Below, one piece after another: positions 1 through 9,137 of a stretch of DNA of 64,000 nucleotides (position 1 is its first letter; each line of letters begins with the position of its first letter). The translations under genes and the position numbers were made by a program. Source of the DNA: Winogradskyella immobilis (GTDB lineage Bacteria > Bacteroidota > Bacteroidia > Flavobacteriales > Flavobacteriaceae); the NCBI RefSeq assembly GCF_021887715.1, contig NZ_JAIQXX010000001.1, forward strand, positions 124,001 through 188,000. Direction: 5' to 3'. The notes beneath the pieces were generated by a model. It worked only from the letters and a program-made list of their open reading frames with translations. It made no database searches and had not been told where the DNA came from.

Positions 1-178
1 CCTCATTGTAGTAATGTTTAAGAGCATGGAAGTAAATATTTCTATTATTTGCAAAATCGTCAGCAAAACTATTATCGCCACGATGGCAATCACTAAATAA
101 TATAAATTTAGAAGTATCATCAAACGCAATTCGTTTTGCGTTTTTATATGCACGATCTAATCTGGTTTTTGAAGACAT
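1..178 (-). CDS. metallophosphoesterase, N-terminal part only (runs off window)
   Basis: Translating the minus strand from the ATG at 178 gives an open frame to the window edge, beginning MSSKTRLDRAYKNAKRI. It contains FILFSDCHRGDNSFADD, in which the DxH metal-binding motif (D-C-H) and the following RGD of calcineurin-like phosphoesterases can be seen. Only about 59 residues are present, so substrate and domain end cannot be judged. It lies downstream of gcdH on the same strand but is separated from it by a hairpin terminator, so it is probably its own transcription unit. The family call is firm from motif I; the specific function is not known. Confidence 0.75.
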   Translation of the reverse strand, partial: MSSKTRLDRAYKNAKRIAFDDTSKFILFSDCHRGDNSFADDFANNRNIYFHALKHYYNE

Positions 179-193
179 AGAGTAAATGTAAAC

Positions 194-225
194 AAAAAAT
201 GCTTCCTAAATTAGAAGCATTTTTT
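194..225 (-). terminator. intrinsic terminator after gcdH
   Basis: The stem aaatgcttc / gaagcattt (loop of 8) is flanked by an A-run on the left and a T-run on the right, so it can work in both directions. On the minus strand it sits just past the gcdH stop codon. Confidence 0.8.
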
Positions 226-244
226 ATAAACTAAATTTTTAAAC

Positions 245-1423
245 TTATTTAAAAGCGTTTAGACCAGTAACATCAAGTCCTGTAATTAAGAGATGAATAT
301 CGTGCGTGCCTTCATAAGTAATTACACTTTCAAGATTCATAGAATGACGCATAATAGAATATTCTCCAGAAATACCCATACCACCTAGCATTTGTCGAGC
401 TTCTCTCGCAATATTAATTGCCATATCTACATTATTACGTTTTGCCATAGAAATTTGAGCTGAAGTTGCTGTGCCATTATTTCGCATGACGCCAAGTTTC
501 CATGCTAATAATTGTGCTTTAGTAATTTCTGTAATCATTTCAGCTAATTTTTTTTGTTGCAATTGAAACTGCCCAATCGGTTTGCCAAACTGTAAACGTT
601 CTTTACTATATCTAAGTGCGGTATCGTAACAATCCATTGCTGCTCCAATAGCTCCCCAAGCAATACCAAAACGTGCAGAATCTAAGCACCCAAGTGGCGC
701 ACCTAAACCAGATTTATTAGGTAATAAATTCTCTTTAGGTACTTTTACATTATCAAAAATAAGTTCTCCAGTAGCTGATGCTCTAAGTGACCATTTGTTG
801 TGAGTTTCAGGAGTTGAAAACCCTTCCATACCACGCTCAACAATTAATCCGTGTATACGACCTTCTTCATTCTTTGCCCAAACAACAGCAACTTGTGCAA
901 ATGGAGCATTAGAAATCCACATTTTAGCACCATTTAAAAGATAATGATCTCCCATATCTTTAAAATTAGTAACCATACCACCAGGATTAGAACCATGATC
1001 AGGTTCGGTAAGTCCAAAACATCCCATCCATTCTCCTGAAGCTAATTTTGGTAAATATTTTTTACGTTGATCTTCGTTGCCATATTTCCAAATCGGGTAC
1101 ATCACTAAAGAGGATTGAACAGAAGCTGTACTTCGTACACCAGAATCTCCACGTTCAATTTCTTGCATAATTAAACCATAAGAAATTTGATCTAATCCAG
1201 CACCACCATATTCTTCAGGTATGTATGGGCCAAAAGCGCCAATTTCAGCTAGTCCGTTTACAATTTGAGTTGGGAATTCTGCTTTTTGAGCATAATCTTC
1301 AATAATGGGAGAAACATCACGTTTTACCCATTCTCTAGCAGCATCACGTACTAATTTATGTTCGTCTGTTAAAAGCTCATCAAGATTATAATAATCTGGA
1401 GCTTCAAATAAATCTGGCTTCAT
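245..1423 (-). CDS. gcdH: glutaryl-CoA dehydrogenase (decarboxylating type)
   Basis: FAD-dependent acyl-CoA dehydrogenase of about 392 residues that oxidises and decarboxylates glutaryl-CoA to crotonyl-CoA in lysine/tryptophan breakdown. The whole protein follows human GCDH: DSGVRSTASVQSSLVM matches the region that binds the substrate carboxylate (Arg97-Ser98 here, Arg94-Ser95 in human), Glu90 matches Glu87, and TYEGTHDIH carries the catalytic base Glu371 next to Tyr370. These residues mark decarboxylating enzymes. The open frame extends to 1444 through a TTG, but a promoter -7 box lies at 1447-1454, so transcription should begin near 1440 and the ATG at 1423 (MKPDLFEAPDYYN) is the likelier start. 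It is monocistronic with a terminator behind it. Confidence 0.93.
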   Translation of the reverse strand: MKPDLFEAPDYYNLDELLTDEHKLVRDAAREWVKRDVSPIIEDYAQKAEFPTQIVNGLAEIGAFGPYIPEEYGGAGLDQISYGLIMQEIERGDSGVRSTASVQSSLVMYPIWKYGNEDQRKKYLPKLASGEWMGCFGLTEPDHGSNPGGMVTNFKDMGDHYLLNGAKMWISNAPFAQVAVVWAKNEEGRIHGLIVERGMEGFSTPETHNKWSLRASATGELIFDNVKVPKENLLPNKSGLGAPLGCLDSARFGIAWGAIGAAMDCYDTALRYSKERLQFGKPIGQFQLQQKKLAEMITEITKAQLLAWKLGVMRNNGTATSAQISMAKRNNVDMAINIAREARQMLGGMGISGEYSIMRHSMNLESVITYEGTHDIHLLITGLDVTGLNAFK

Positions 1424-1446
1424 TTGTTTTGTTTTTGTATACAAAA

Positions 1447-1476
1447 CAAAAGTACAAAAACGATTGTATTGCTCAA
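1447..1476 (-). promoter_or_regulatory. gcdH promoter
   Basis: On the minus strand the sequence reads TTG (1476-1474), 19 bases, then TACTTTTG (1454-1447), matching the Bacteroidota TTTG-N19-TAnnTTTG pattern. It rules out the upstream TTG start of the following gene. Confidence 0.65.
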
Positions 1477-1482
1477 TGAAAA

Positions 1483-2196
1483 TTACATTTTCAAATAAAA
1501 AGCCTTAGTTAAATTTATATAAGCTTCAGTGTATTGATGGCGAGACGTTTCAATAACTAATTTTGTTTTGTTAATTTCAGTTTTATGAAATGAAAATTCT
1601 AATAAGCTTCGCTTGATTTCGGATTCAGGGTTTCCTTTAACATGTAGTATTCGATTAGGAAATAAACCAACTTTTAAGGCTAAATCAATAAAAGAAGCTT
1701 CTTCTTTATGTGGAATAATAACTGAGAAAACACCGTCTGCTGAGAGTAATTTGCTCACAGCATATATTAAGTGTTCAAATGGCATAGCATCGTTAAAACG
1801 TGCAAGATCTCTTGAAGCATTATTTGTTTTATAATCTTCAGAATAGAATGGAGGATTACAAATGACTAGATCATAGTTGTCATCAATCTCTTCTGCAAAT
1901 TCTAATAATGAAGCATGGTAACAGAATAAACGGTCAGCCCATGGAGAGTTTTCGAAATTTTCTGAGCATTGCTCGTAAGCATCAGTATCGATCTCTAAAG
2001 CATCTATAGTTTCAATAGCGCTTCGCTGTGCTAAAATTAAAGCTAAAACGCCAGTCCCTGCACCAATATCTAAAGCAGAAAACAGATTGTTTTTAAGTGA
2101 AGTCCAAGCACCAAGTAAAACAGCATCGGTACCAATTTTCATAGCGCATCTATTTTGACTTACTTGGAATTGTTTAAATTGAAAAGGTTTATCCAT
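1483..2196 (-). CDS. trmN: tRNA1(Val) adenine(37)-N6 methyltransferase family
   Basis: SAM-dependent methyltransferase of 237 residues, close to the usual length of E. coli YfiC/TrmN6, which makes m6A37 in tRNA-Val. Motif I is DIGAGTGV (43-50) and the adenine-N6 signature is NPPF (114-117), both in the expected order in one Rossmann domain. The N-terminus MDKPFQFKQFQVSQNRCAMK and the following GTDAVLLGAW are typical of this family. The gene lies 33 bases after rimM on the same strand, with a repeat-derived hairpin between them, so it may be co-transcribed with rimM. The family is certain; the exact tRNA target is inferred from homology. Confidence 0.88.
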   Translation of the reverse strand: MDKPFQFKQFQVSQNRCAMKIGTDAVLLGAWTSLKNNLFSALDIGAGTGVLALILAQRSAIETIDALEIDTDAYEQCSENFENSPWADRLFCYHASLLEFAEEIDDNYDLVICNPPFYSEDYKTNNASRDLARFNDAMPFEHLIYAVSKLLSADGVFSVIIPHKEEASFIDLALKVGLFPNRILHVKGNPESEIKRSLLEFSFHKTEINKTKLVIETSRHQYTEAYINLTKAFYLKM

Positions 2197-2209
2197 GATT
2201 ATTAGAAAG

Positions 2210-2231
2210 TCCTTCCTTTTGGGAAGGATTT
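2210..2231. repeat. hairpin repeat overlapping the rimM stop codon
   Basis: Inverted repeat tccttcc-ttttg-ggaagga followed by tttaggatggg. The first base pairs of the rimM stop and its last codons (S-P-S-stop) are made by this sequence. It resembles small dispersed hairpin repeats of Flavobacteria; without a genome I cannot count copies. Confidence 0.5.
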
Positions 2232-2763
2232 AGGATGGGCTTATATACAAATCAATTAAACCTTCTGGCGTTTCTACAATGATTGTCTTATTATCGCGAT
2301 CAACTTTAACGATGAATTCATCATTCATAGGAATTAAAATTTCAACACCATTTTTATTTATTTCAAAGAGTGATTGCGCGGTAGAATCATTAATCCCAGA
2401 AAGTGTGCCGACGGTTCCATAATTTTTGTCTTCGATAACAAAACCAATAACTTCATGAAAATAAAACTTATTACCTTCTAATTTAGGAAGTAGTTTAAGT
2501 GGTAAGTACAATTCTGTTTTTATAAGCGCATCTGCGTCAGCTTCAGTATCTACATCTTCAAATTTAAGACGCAATAAATCAGACTTATGTAGCTGAGAAG
2601 CTTCTATAAAAAAAGGAACGAGATTACCTCTTAAATCTAAAAATATAGCATCTAAGTTGTCGTATAAATCAGGCTCGTCAGTATCTAACTTAGCCAATAA
2701 CTCTCCTTTAAAGCTATATTTCTTTACAATTTTCCCTAAATAAAAACAGTCTTCTTTTTTCAA
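2230..2763 (-). CDS. rimM: ribosome maturation factor RimM
   Basis: 177-residue protein that binds S19 in the 30S head and helps 16S rRNA processing. The N-terminal RimM domain begins MKKEDCFYLGKIVKKYSFKGELLAKLDTD, with the typical G-K-I-x-K-x-x-G pattern, and the C-terminal PRC-barrel half contains YFHEVIGFVIEDKNYGTVG and the ending IIVETPEGLIDLY. Length fits the family (about 170-185). It follows rpsP, as is common in bacteria, but here a strong terminator lies between the two, so expression of rimM is probably lower than that of S16. The last three residues come from a dispersed hairpin repeat. Confidence 0.95.
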   Translation of the reverse strand: MKKEDCFYLGKIVKKYSFKGELLAKLDTDEPDLYDNLDAIFLDLRGNLVPFFIEASQLHKSDLLRLKFEDVDTEADADALIKTELYLPLKLLPKLEGNKFYFHEVIGFVIEDKNYGTVGTLSGINDSTAQSLFEINKNGVEILIPMNDEFIVKVDRDNKTIIVETPEGLIDLYISPS

Positions 2764-2810
2764 AACAAATCTTGCATTTGTTGTTTCAGTATCACACGAA
2801 AATACTAATC

Positions 2811-2842
2811 AAAAAAAATCCCGACAGATTATCGTCGGGATT
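2811..2842 (-). terminator. strong intrinsic terminator between rpsP and rimM
   Basis: On the minus strand, ATCCCGAC - 8-base loop - GTCGGGAT is followed directly by a run of T (the A-run at 2811-2818 on the plus strand). An 8-bp GC-rich stem plus T-run is a textbook Rho-independent terminator placed inside what is normally an operon. Confidence 0.85.
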
Positions 2843-2863
2843 AAAAGTATAAAAATTAATTTT

Positions 2864-3349
2864 TTATTCTTCTTCGTTTGAAGCTTCAGTTTCTTCAGCT
2901 ACTGGAGCAGCTGCAGCAATACGTGCTTCATTAATAGCTTTTTCAGCTTTTAAAGCTTTAGTTCTAGCATCTGCATCAGCTTTAGATAAGCCATCAGTTT
3001 TTGCTTGAATTTTAGCTGCTTTTTCTTCAGCCCAAGCATTGAATTTAGCTTCTGCTTGTTCTTCAGTTAAAGCACCTTTTCTAACTCCACCAACTAAGTG
3101 ATTTTTTAACATCGCTCCTTTGTAAGATAAAATAGCTTTTGCAGTATCTGTTGGTTGTGCACCGTTCTGTAACCATTGTACAGCTCCGTCTACATTTAAA
3201 TCAACAGTTGCAGGATTAGTGTTTGGATTGTAAGTTCCTAATTTTTCTAAGAATTTACCATCTCTTTTAGCGCGAGAATCCGCTGCTACGATCCAGTAGA
3301 AAGGTTTTCCTTTTTTACCGTGTCTTTGTAATCTAATTTTTACAGGCAT
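2864..3349 (-). CDS. rpsP: 30S ribosomal protein S16, long form
   Basis: The first 80 or so residues are a clear S16: [20 protein letters not shown], then [22 protein letters not shown] and [12 protein letters not shown]. The protein is 161 residues long, about twice the E. coli form, because of an alanine-, lysine- and glutamate-rich tail (from about residue 90 to [10 protein letters not shown]). Such tails are usual in Bacteroidota S16. It is the first gene of the rpsP-rimM-trmN run and has its own promoter and a leader hairpin upstream. Confidence 0.97.
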   Translation of the reverse strand: MPVKIRLQRHGKKGKPFYWIVAADSRAKRDGKFLEKLGTYNPNTNPATVDLNVDGAVQWLQNGAQPTDTAKAILSYKGAMLKNHLVGGVRKGALTEEQAEAKFNAWAEEKAAKIQAKTDGLSKADADARTKALKAEKAINEARIAAAAPVAEETEASNEEE

Positions 3350-3363
3350 AATAATTAATTAGT

Positions 3364-3403
3364 GAGGTTCTCGACCTCTGTTATTAATGAGGGCGCAAAT
3401 ATA
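3364..3403 (-). promoter_or_regulatory. rpsP promoter and leader hairpin
   Basis: Minus strand: TATATTTG (3403-3396) fits the -7 box. Between it and the rpsP ATG the leader contains gaggt-cgaga-acctc (3364-3378), a short perfect hairpin. It may be an autoregulatory S16 leader structure, but only the hairpin itself is seen. Confidence 0.55.
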
Positions 3404-3452
3404 ATATATTTTTTTCGTTTTAATAGTAAAGACTTTAATTTAGAATTTATTA

Positions 3453-3460
3453 TATATTTG
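3453..3460 (+). promoter_or_regulatory. -7 box for the lipoprotein gene at 3484
   Basis: TATATTTG, 24 bases ahead of the ATG, matches the Bacteroidota -7 consensus TAnnTTTG. No convincing -33 element is visible. Confidence 0.45.
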
Positions 3461-3483
3461 ATACAACCTTTAAATTTATCTTT

Positions 3484-3945
3484 ATGAAGAATGTATTGTT
3501 TTTAGTTTTTTTGTCATTTTTAATTTTTAGTTGTGGGAGTGATGATGATAATAATGATGATTTACCAGTTATTGTTCAATTTGTTTCTGTTAATGTTGAT
3601 GGTGTATCTAGGGTGTTCGATGATAATGTGACTATTGATTTAGTCGAAAATGCTTTAAACTATAGATTAGAAGACAATAATTCAGACGATTGGATTTCTT
3701 TTAGAATAGCAGAAAACTTAGTCGGAACAGATTTTATAGGAGATTTTATACTTAATATGGACGGGATTAATTTTATTCCTTCACCAATGAGTCCTTTAGG
3801 AGAATTTACATCGACAATATCTTTAAATAATTCTACTGGATTAACAGGTGTCTTTTCAGGAGGATTAGCAAACGAATTTGATGCTTCAATGCCACAATTA
3901 CCTGAGGTAGCCTTAACTAATGGGATTATCCAGATTGAAAGATAG
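3484..3945 (+). CDS. small lipoprotein of unknown function
   Basis: 153 residues. A hydrophobic N-terminus ends in the lipobox FSCG (Cys17), followed by an acidic run GSDDDNNDD of the kind that often routes lipoproteins to the outer membrane or surface in this phylum. The rest looks like a small beta-rich domain with no motif I recognise. The next gene (3999) is another small lipoprotein in the same direction, and the two share the general layout of a short beta domain ending around 'NGIIQI' / 'NGVFFRI', so they may be distant paralogues in one transcription unit. Function is unknown. Confidence 0.7.
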   Translation: MKNVLFLVFLSFLIFSCGSDDDNNDDLPVIVQFVSVNVDGVSRVFDDNVTIDLVENALNYRLEDNNSDDWISFRIAENLVGTDFIGDFILNMDGINFIPSPMSPLGEFTSTISLNNSTGLTGVFSGGLANEFDASMPQLPEVALTNGIIQIER

Positions 3946-3998
3946 TTAGTTAATTCATGGCTAATTATTATCCTAATTTCTAAATAATAAAATATATC

Positions 3999-4496
3999 AT
4001 GAGAAAAAACATACTTCTAATAATCGTTGTTGTATTATTATGTTTAGGTTGTTCGGACACCATTGAGTTTAATAACCCAGCATTTCAGGCTAATAGAGAA
4101 GGAGTCACTTGGAAAGCAGACTTTTTTGCGGCAGATATAGATTTTGGCAAATTTTTATTTGAAGGCCGAGATGGTATAGAGGTTTTGCAATTAATTCCGT
4201 CTGATGATCGACGTGGAGTTTATACTTTAGGTCCAGAAAGTGAATCCGCAGCTATTTTTAGAGATGCAATTGGTACAGTGTTTTCTACTGCTAATCTTCC
4301 AGATCCGAGTATTACATTGTTCCCGCCTGAAGGAGAAATAGTCGTTGAGAGCCTTGATAATTCTTCTCCTATGCGTGTAACAGGTACTTTTAGATTTACA
4401 GCTTTTTCAGAAGATGGTTTACAATCGGTTAATTTTATTAATGGTGTGTTTTTTAGAATATCTTTAGATGGAGGTTTAGAAGCCATTGAGGATTAA
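3999..4496 (+). CDS. small lipoprotein of unknown function
   Basis: 165 residues with a signal peptide ending in the lipobox CLGC (Cys18). The mature part contains VTWKADFFAADI and a later TGTFRFTAFSEDGLQSVNFI followed by NGVFFRI, a pattern seen in Bacteroidota lipoproteins that sit on the outer membrane as small beta-sandwich domains. It follows the lipoprotein at 3484 by 53 bases and is followed by a terminator, so the two probably form one unit. I cannot name a function. Confidence 0.7.
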   Translation: MRKNILLIIVVVLLCLGCSDTIEFNNPAFQANREGVTWKADFFAADIDFGKFLFEGRDGIEVLQLIPSDDRRGVYTLGPESESAAIFRDAIGTVFSTANLPDPSITLFPPEGEIVVESLDNSSPMRVTGTFRFTAFSEDGLQSVNFINGVFFRISLDGGLEAIED

Positions 4497-4518
4497 AATA
4501 TTAAAAATTTACAATTAT

Positions 4519-4546
4519 AAAGCCATGCATTTTGCGTGGTTTTTTT
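4519..4546 (+). terminator. intrinsic terminator after the lipoprotein pair
   Basis: ccatgc-atttt-gcgtgg followed by seven T. Six base pairs, one of them G-T. Confidence 0.7.
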
Positions 4547-4633
4547 GTTTACAACTGTTTATAACTTCATTTTAAAAAAGTAGACTAATTGTTTATTTTT
4601 AAAGTTCTGATTTTTTAAATCTAACTAAGCATA

Positions 4634-7600
4634 ATGTACTTAATTTTCGATACCGAAACTACGGGTTTACCTAAACGTTTTAACGCACCAATTACAGATG
4701 TAGATAATTGGCCGAGAGCCATACAAATTGCATGGCAATTACATGATGATATGGGTGTTTGTATTGATCATCAAGATTATTTAATTCAACCAGAAGGATT
4801 TAATATACCGTATGATGCCGAAAAAATTCATGGTATATCTACGGAATTAGCGCAAGAACAAGGAGTACCTTTAGCCGAGGTATTAGAAAAATTTAATGAG
4901 GCTTTATCAAAAACAAAGTTTGTTGTTGGGCAAAATGTAAAGTTCGATTTAAATATTATGGGAGCGGAGTTTGTTCGGGAAGATGTTGCTAATCCTTTAC
5001 AAGAATTACCTGTTTTAGATACCTGTACAGAACATACGGCAAGTTTGTGTCAAATTCCTGGTGGACGTTATGGGAAATTTAAGTTACCGACCCTAACTGA
5101 GTTACATCAATTTCTATTTAATAAGCCTTTTTCTGAAGCACATAATGCGACAGCAGATGTAGAGGCAACAACCCGTTGCTTTTTTGAATTGGTGCGACGC
5201 GAGCAATACACCAAAGAGCAACTCGATGTACAGCCCGATTATTTTCAGAAGTTTTCTCAAGGGAATCCAGATACAATTCAGCTTATTGGATTAAAACATG
5301 TTAATCTAAAGCGAGAAAGTGCAAAGATTAATGAACGACTTCAAAAAGAACAAGCAGAAGCTGTTCCTACGGAAACCAATAAAGAAGCAGTTTCAAAGTT
5401 AGCTGATGTAGATTTTGTGCATTTGCATAATCACTCACAGTTTTCCATTCTTCAGTCTACCATCAGTATTAAAGACTTAGTAACAGCAGCAGCTAATGAA
5501 AACATGCCAGCCGTAGCTTTAACAGATCATGGTAATATGATGGGTGCTTTTCATTTTGTTAGTGCTGTTGGTAATCATAATAAAGGTGTGAAAGCACAAC
5601 ATGCTGAAGCTGAAGAAAACGGAGAAGAAAAGAAAGGGAAACTTATAAAACCAATTATTGGTTGTGAGTTTTTTGTATGTGAAAATCATGCAGATAAAAC
5701 CAGAAAAGATAATGGTTATCAAGTTGTGTTAATGGCTAAGAATAAAAAGGGCTATCACAATTTAGCGAAGTTATCTTCTGCGGCGTTTACAGATGGGTTT
5801 TATTATGTGCCAAGGATAGATAGAAAACTCATAGAACAATATAAAGAAGATCTTATTTGCTTAACAGGAAACTTATATGGCGAAGTGCCAAGTAAGGTTT
5901 TAAATGTTGGTGAGAATCAAGCTGAAGAAGCTTTATTGTGGTGGAAAGCCACTTTTCAAGAGGATTTATATCTTGAATTAATGCGCCATAATCAGGAAGA
6001 TGAAAATCGTGTCAATCCTGTATTGATTCAATTTGCAAAAAAGCATGATGTTAAATTGGTTGCAACTAATAATACCTATTATGTAGAACAAGAAAATGCT
6101 AATGCGCACGATATTTTACTCTGTGTAAAAGACGGAGAAAAGCAAGCGACTCCTATTGGTCGTGGTCGTGGTTATCGTTACGGACTACCAAATCAAGAAT
6201 ACTATTTTAAGTCTTCGGAAGAGATGAAAGCACTGTTTAGAGACGTGCCAGAAGCGATAGTGAATGTGCAAGACGTAGTCGATAAAATTGAACCTTACGA
6301 ATTAGCTCGTGATGTATTATTACCTGCTTTCGATATTCCAAATGAATTCAAGCATGAAGATGACGAAGCTGATGGAGGTAAACGTGGTGAAAATGCTTAT
6401 TTAAAACATCTCACATACGAAGGAGCGAAAAAACGCTACGGAGACATTACACCGGAAATAAAAGAACGTCTCGATTTTGAATTGAGTGTTATTGAAAATA
6501 CAGGTTATCCTGGTTATTTCTTAATTGTAGAAGATTTTATTCGCGAAGCCAGAAATATGGACGTTTCCGTTGGTCCTGGTCGTGGTTCTGCAGCAGGTTC
6601 TGTAGTGGCTTATTGTTTATGGATTACCAATATAGACCCAATTAAATACGATTTACTTTTTGAGCGTTTCTTAAATCCGGATCGTGTAAGTATGCCAGAT
6701 ATCGATATCGATTTTGATGATGAAGGTCGTGGTCGTGTAATGGATTATGTGATTGACAAATATGGCTCTAATCAAGTAGCACAGATCATCACTTATGGAA
6801 CGATGGCTGCGAAATCTTCGATTAGAGATACAGCCAGAGTTTTAGATTTGCCTTTAGGTGATGCAGATCGTATTTCTAAGTTAATTCCTACCATGTCCAA
6901 GCTCGGAAAGATATTTGGACTTTCAGAAAAAGACTTAGCGAAGAAATTTAGAGCTGAAGATTTAGAAAAAGTAAATGAACTTCTTAATATTTCAGATGGT
7001 GAAGATTTACAAGCCGAAACCGTAAATCAGGCAAGAGTATTAGAAGGCTCAGTTCGTAATACAGGTATTCATGCTTGTGGTGTTATCATTACACCAAGTG
7101 ATATTACCAATTATGTGCCTGTAGCCTTGGCTAAAGATTCCGATTTATATGTTACCCAATTTGACAACTCTGTTGTTGAAGACGCAGGTTTGTTGAAGAT
7201 GGATTTCTTGGGGCTGAAAACCTTAACCTTAATTAAGGATACAGTTAAAATTGTAAAAGCAAAACATGATATTCTTTTAGATCCTGATAACTTTCCGTTA
7301 GACGATGAAGAGACTTATGCTCTTTTCCAACGTGGTGAAACCGTTGGGATCTTTCAGTATGAATCTCCAGGCATGCAAAAACACATGAAGAATCTTAAAC
7401 CTACGGTTTTTGATGATTTAATTGCCATGAATGCACTCTATCGTCCTGGTCCTATGGAGTACATTCCAAGCTTTATTGCGCGTAAGCATGGTGATGAAGA
7501 GATTGAATACGATTTACCAGAAATGGAGGAGTACCTTAAGGAAACTTATGGTATTACGGTTTACCAAGAGCAAGTAATGTTGTTGTCTCAGAAATTGGCA

Positions 7601-9019
7601 GATTTCACTAAAGGTGAAGCTGATGTCTTGAGAAAAGCTATGGGTAAAAAGCAGATTGCGGTTTTGGATAAAATGAAACCAAAGTTTATTGAACAAGCGA
7701 GTGCAAAAGGATTAGATGCTAAAAAATTGGAAAAAATCTGGAAAGATTGGGAAGCCTTTGCAAGTTATGCCTTTAATAAATCGCACTCAACCTGTTATGC
7801 TTGGATTGCCTACCAAACGGCTTATTTAAAAGCACATTATCCTGCAGAATATATGGCAGCCGTATTGTCTAATAACATGAATGACATTAAATCTGTCACC
7901 TTCTTTATGGAAGAATGTAAACGAATGCGTTTACCCGTATTAGGACCAGACGTTAACGAGAGTTATTACAAATTTTCGGTAAATAAGGATAATGCCGTCC
8001 GTTTTGGAATGGGAGCAATTAAAGGTGTTGGTCATGGAGCAGTTATGACGATTGTCGAAGGTCGAAAAGAAGGCGGAAATTACAAATCGATTTTTGATTT
8101 GGCGAAACGTATAGATTTGCGTGCTGCTAATAAAAAGGCATTTGAAGGATTAGCTAATGCAGGTGGATTTGATTGTTTTACAGATACGCATCGTGCACAA
8201 TATTTTGCGCACGATGGTGATGGTATTACCTTTTTAGAAAAAGCGGTAAAGTATGGAGCCAAACACCAAGAGAACGAAAACTCAGCGCAAGTAAGTTTGT
8301 TTGGTGCGGCAAGTGATGTGCAAATTTCGGAGCCTAATGTGCCGCCATGTGAAGATTGGGGAACGATGGAAAAACTATCTCGTGAAAAAGAAGTCGTTGG
8401 TATTTATATCTCAGGGCATCCATTAGATGATTTTAAAATAGAAATGCAAACCTTCTGTAATGGAAATATAAGTGTATTTAATGATTTAGAAAGTGTTCTA
8501 AATCGCGAAATCACATTTGGAGGAGTTGTTACAGAAATTCAACATCGTATAAGTAAACAAGGTAAAGGTTGGGCTATGTTTACTATAGAAGATTATACAG
8601 ATAGTTTTGATTTTAGAATTTTTGGTGAAGATTATTTAAAGTATAGACATTTCTTGGTTCAAAATTCTTTTGTTTACGTTCGTGCATTTATAAAAGAAGG
8701 TTGGGTAAATAGAGATACAGGTAAAAAAGGAGAGCCTAGAATACAGTTTAACAACTTTCAGTTATTGCATGATGTTATGGATACTTATGCTAAAAAGTTA
8801 TCTATACAAGTTAATATAGAAGATTTAGAAAAAGATAAAATTACAGATCTCCAAGATTTATTAGGAATGCATGATGGTAATAATACTCTCAACTTTTTGG
8901 TTTATGATAATAAAGAGAAATTGAAATTACAGATGATTAGTAGAAAACAAAAGATTAAAATTTCTCAAGAATTACTTTATGCTCTTGATGATAAAGAAGT
9001 AAAGTATAAACTAAATTGA
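4634..9019 (+). CDS. dnaE: DNA polymerase III alpha subunit with fused N-terminal proofreading exonuclease
   Basis: Replicative polymerase of 1461 residues. Residues 1-180 are a DEDDh exonuclease (DnaQ-like): D6 and E8 in FDTETTG, D105 in NVKFDL, H170 and D175 in HNATADVE. From residue 260 a PHP domain begins (DFVHLHNHSQFS), then the polymerase III palm with the catalytic aspartates in PDIDIDFDD (D689, D691) and the fingers region VGPGRGSAAGSVVAYCL. A helix-hairpin-helix and an OB-fold region (EITFGGVVTEIQHRISKQGK) close the protein. E. coli DnaE is about 1160 residues; the extra 300 is mainly the exonuclease. Having both activities on one chain is a known Bacteroidota arrangement. All catalytic residues are intact. 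Confidence 0.96.
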   Translation: MYLIFDTETTGLPKRFNAPITDVDNWPRAIQIAWQLHDDMGVCIDHQDYLIQPEGFNIPYDAEKIHGISTELAQEQGVPLAEVLEKFNEALSKTKFVVGQNVKFDLNIMGAEFVREDVANPLQELPVLDTCTEHTASLCQIPGGRYGKFKLPTLTELHQFLFNKPFSEAHNATADVEATTRCFFELVRREQYTKEQLDVQPDYFQKFSQGNPDTIQLIGLKHVNLKRESAKINERLQKEQAEAVPTETNKEAVSKLADVDFVHLHNHSQFSILQSTISIKDLVTAAANENMPAVALTDHGNMMGAFHFVSAVGNHNKGVKAQHAEAEENGEEKKGKLIKPIIGCEFFVCENHADKTRKDNGYQVVLMAKNKKGYHNLAKLSSAAFTDGFYYVPRIDRKLIEQYKEDLICLTGNLYGEVPSKVLNVGENQAEEALLWWKATFQEDLYLELMRHNQEDENRVNPVLIQFAKKHDVKLVATNNTYYVEQENANAHDILLCVKDGEKQATPIGRGRGYRYGLPNQEYYFKSSEEMKALFRDVPEAIVNVQDVVDKIEPYELARDVLLPAFDIPNEFKHEDDEADGGKRGENAYLKHLTYEGAKKRYGDITPEIKERLDFELSVIENTGYPGYFLIVEDFIREARNMDVSVGPGRGSAAGSVVAYCLWITNIDPIKYDLLFERFLNPDRVSMPDIDIDFDDEGRGRVMDYVIDKYGSNQVAQIITYGTMAAKSSIRDTARVLDLPLGDADRISKLIPTMSKLGKIFGLSEKDLAKKFRAEDLEKVNELLNISDGEDLQAETVNQARVLEGSVRNTGIHACGVIITPSDITNYVPVALAKDSDLYVTQFDNSVVEDAGLLKMDFLGLKTLTLIKDTVKIVKAKHDILLDPDNFPLDDEETYALFQRGETVGIFQYESPGMQKHMKNLKPTVFDDLIAMNALYRPGPMEYIPSFIARKHGDEEIEYDLPEMEEYLKETYGITVYQEQVMLLSQKLADFTKGEADVLRKAMGKKQIAVLDKMKPKFIEQASAKGLDAKKLEKIWKDWEAFASYAFNKSHSTCYAWIAYQTAYLKAHYPAEYMAAVLSNNMNDIKSVTFFMEECKRMRLPVLGPDVNESYYKFSVNKDNAVRFGMGAIKGVGHGAVMTIVEGRKEGGNYKSIFDLAKRIDLRAANKKAFEGLANAGGFDCFTDTHRAQYFAHDGDGITFLEKAVKYGAKHQENENSAQVSLFGAASDVQISEPNVPPCEDWGTMEKLSREKEVVGIYISGHPLDDFKIEMQTFCNGNISVFNDLESVLNREITFGGVVTEIQHRISKQGKGWAMFTIEDYTDSFDFRIFGEDYLKYRHFLVQNSFVYVRAFIKEGWVNRDTGKKGEPRIQFNNFQLLHDVMDTYAKKLSIQVNIEDLEKDKITDLQDLLGMHDGNNTLNFLVYDNKEKLKLQMISRKQKIKISQELLYALDDKEVKYKLN

Positions 9020-9137
9020 TAAATCTAACCAATACAACCATAGTCAAATCCAATACTTAGATTGTAAGGTTTAGACTTTTTTTTGACTAATATTGTATAT
9101 TAAAACAAAGTAGAATACAATTAAAAGAATAAATATT

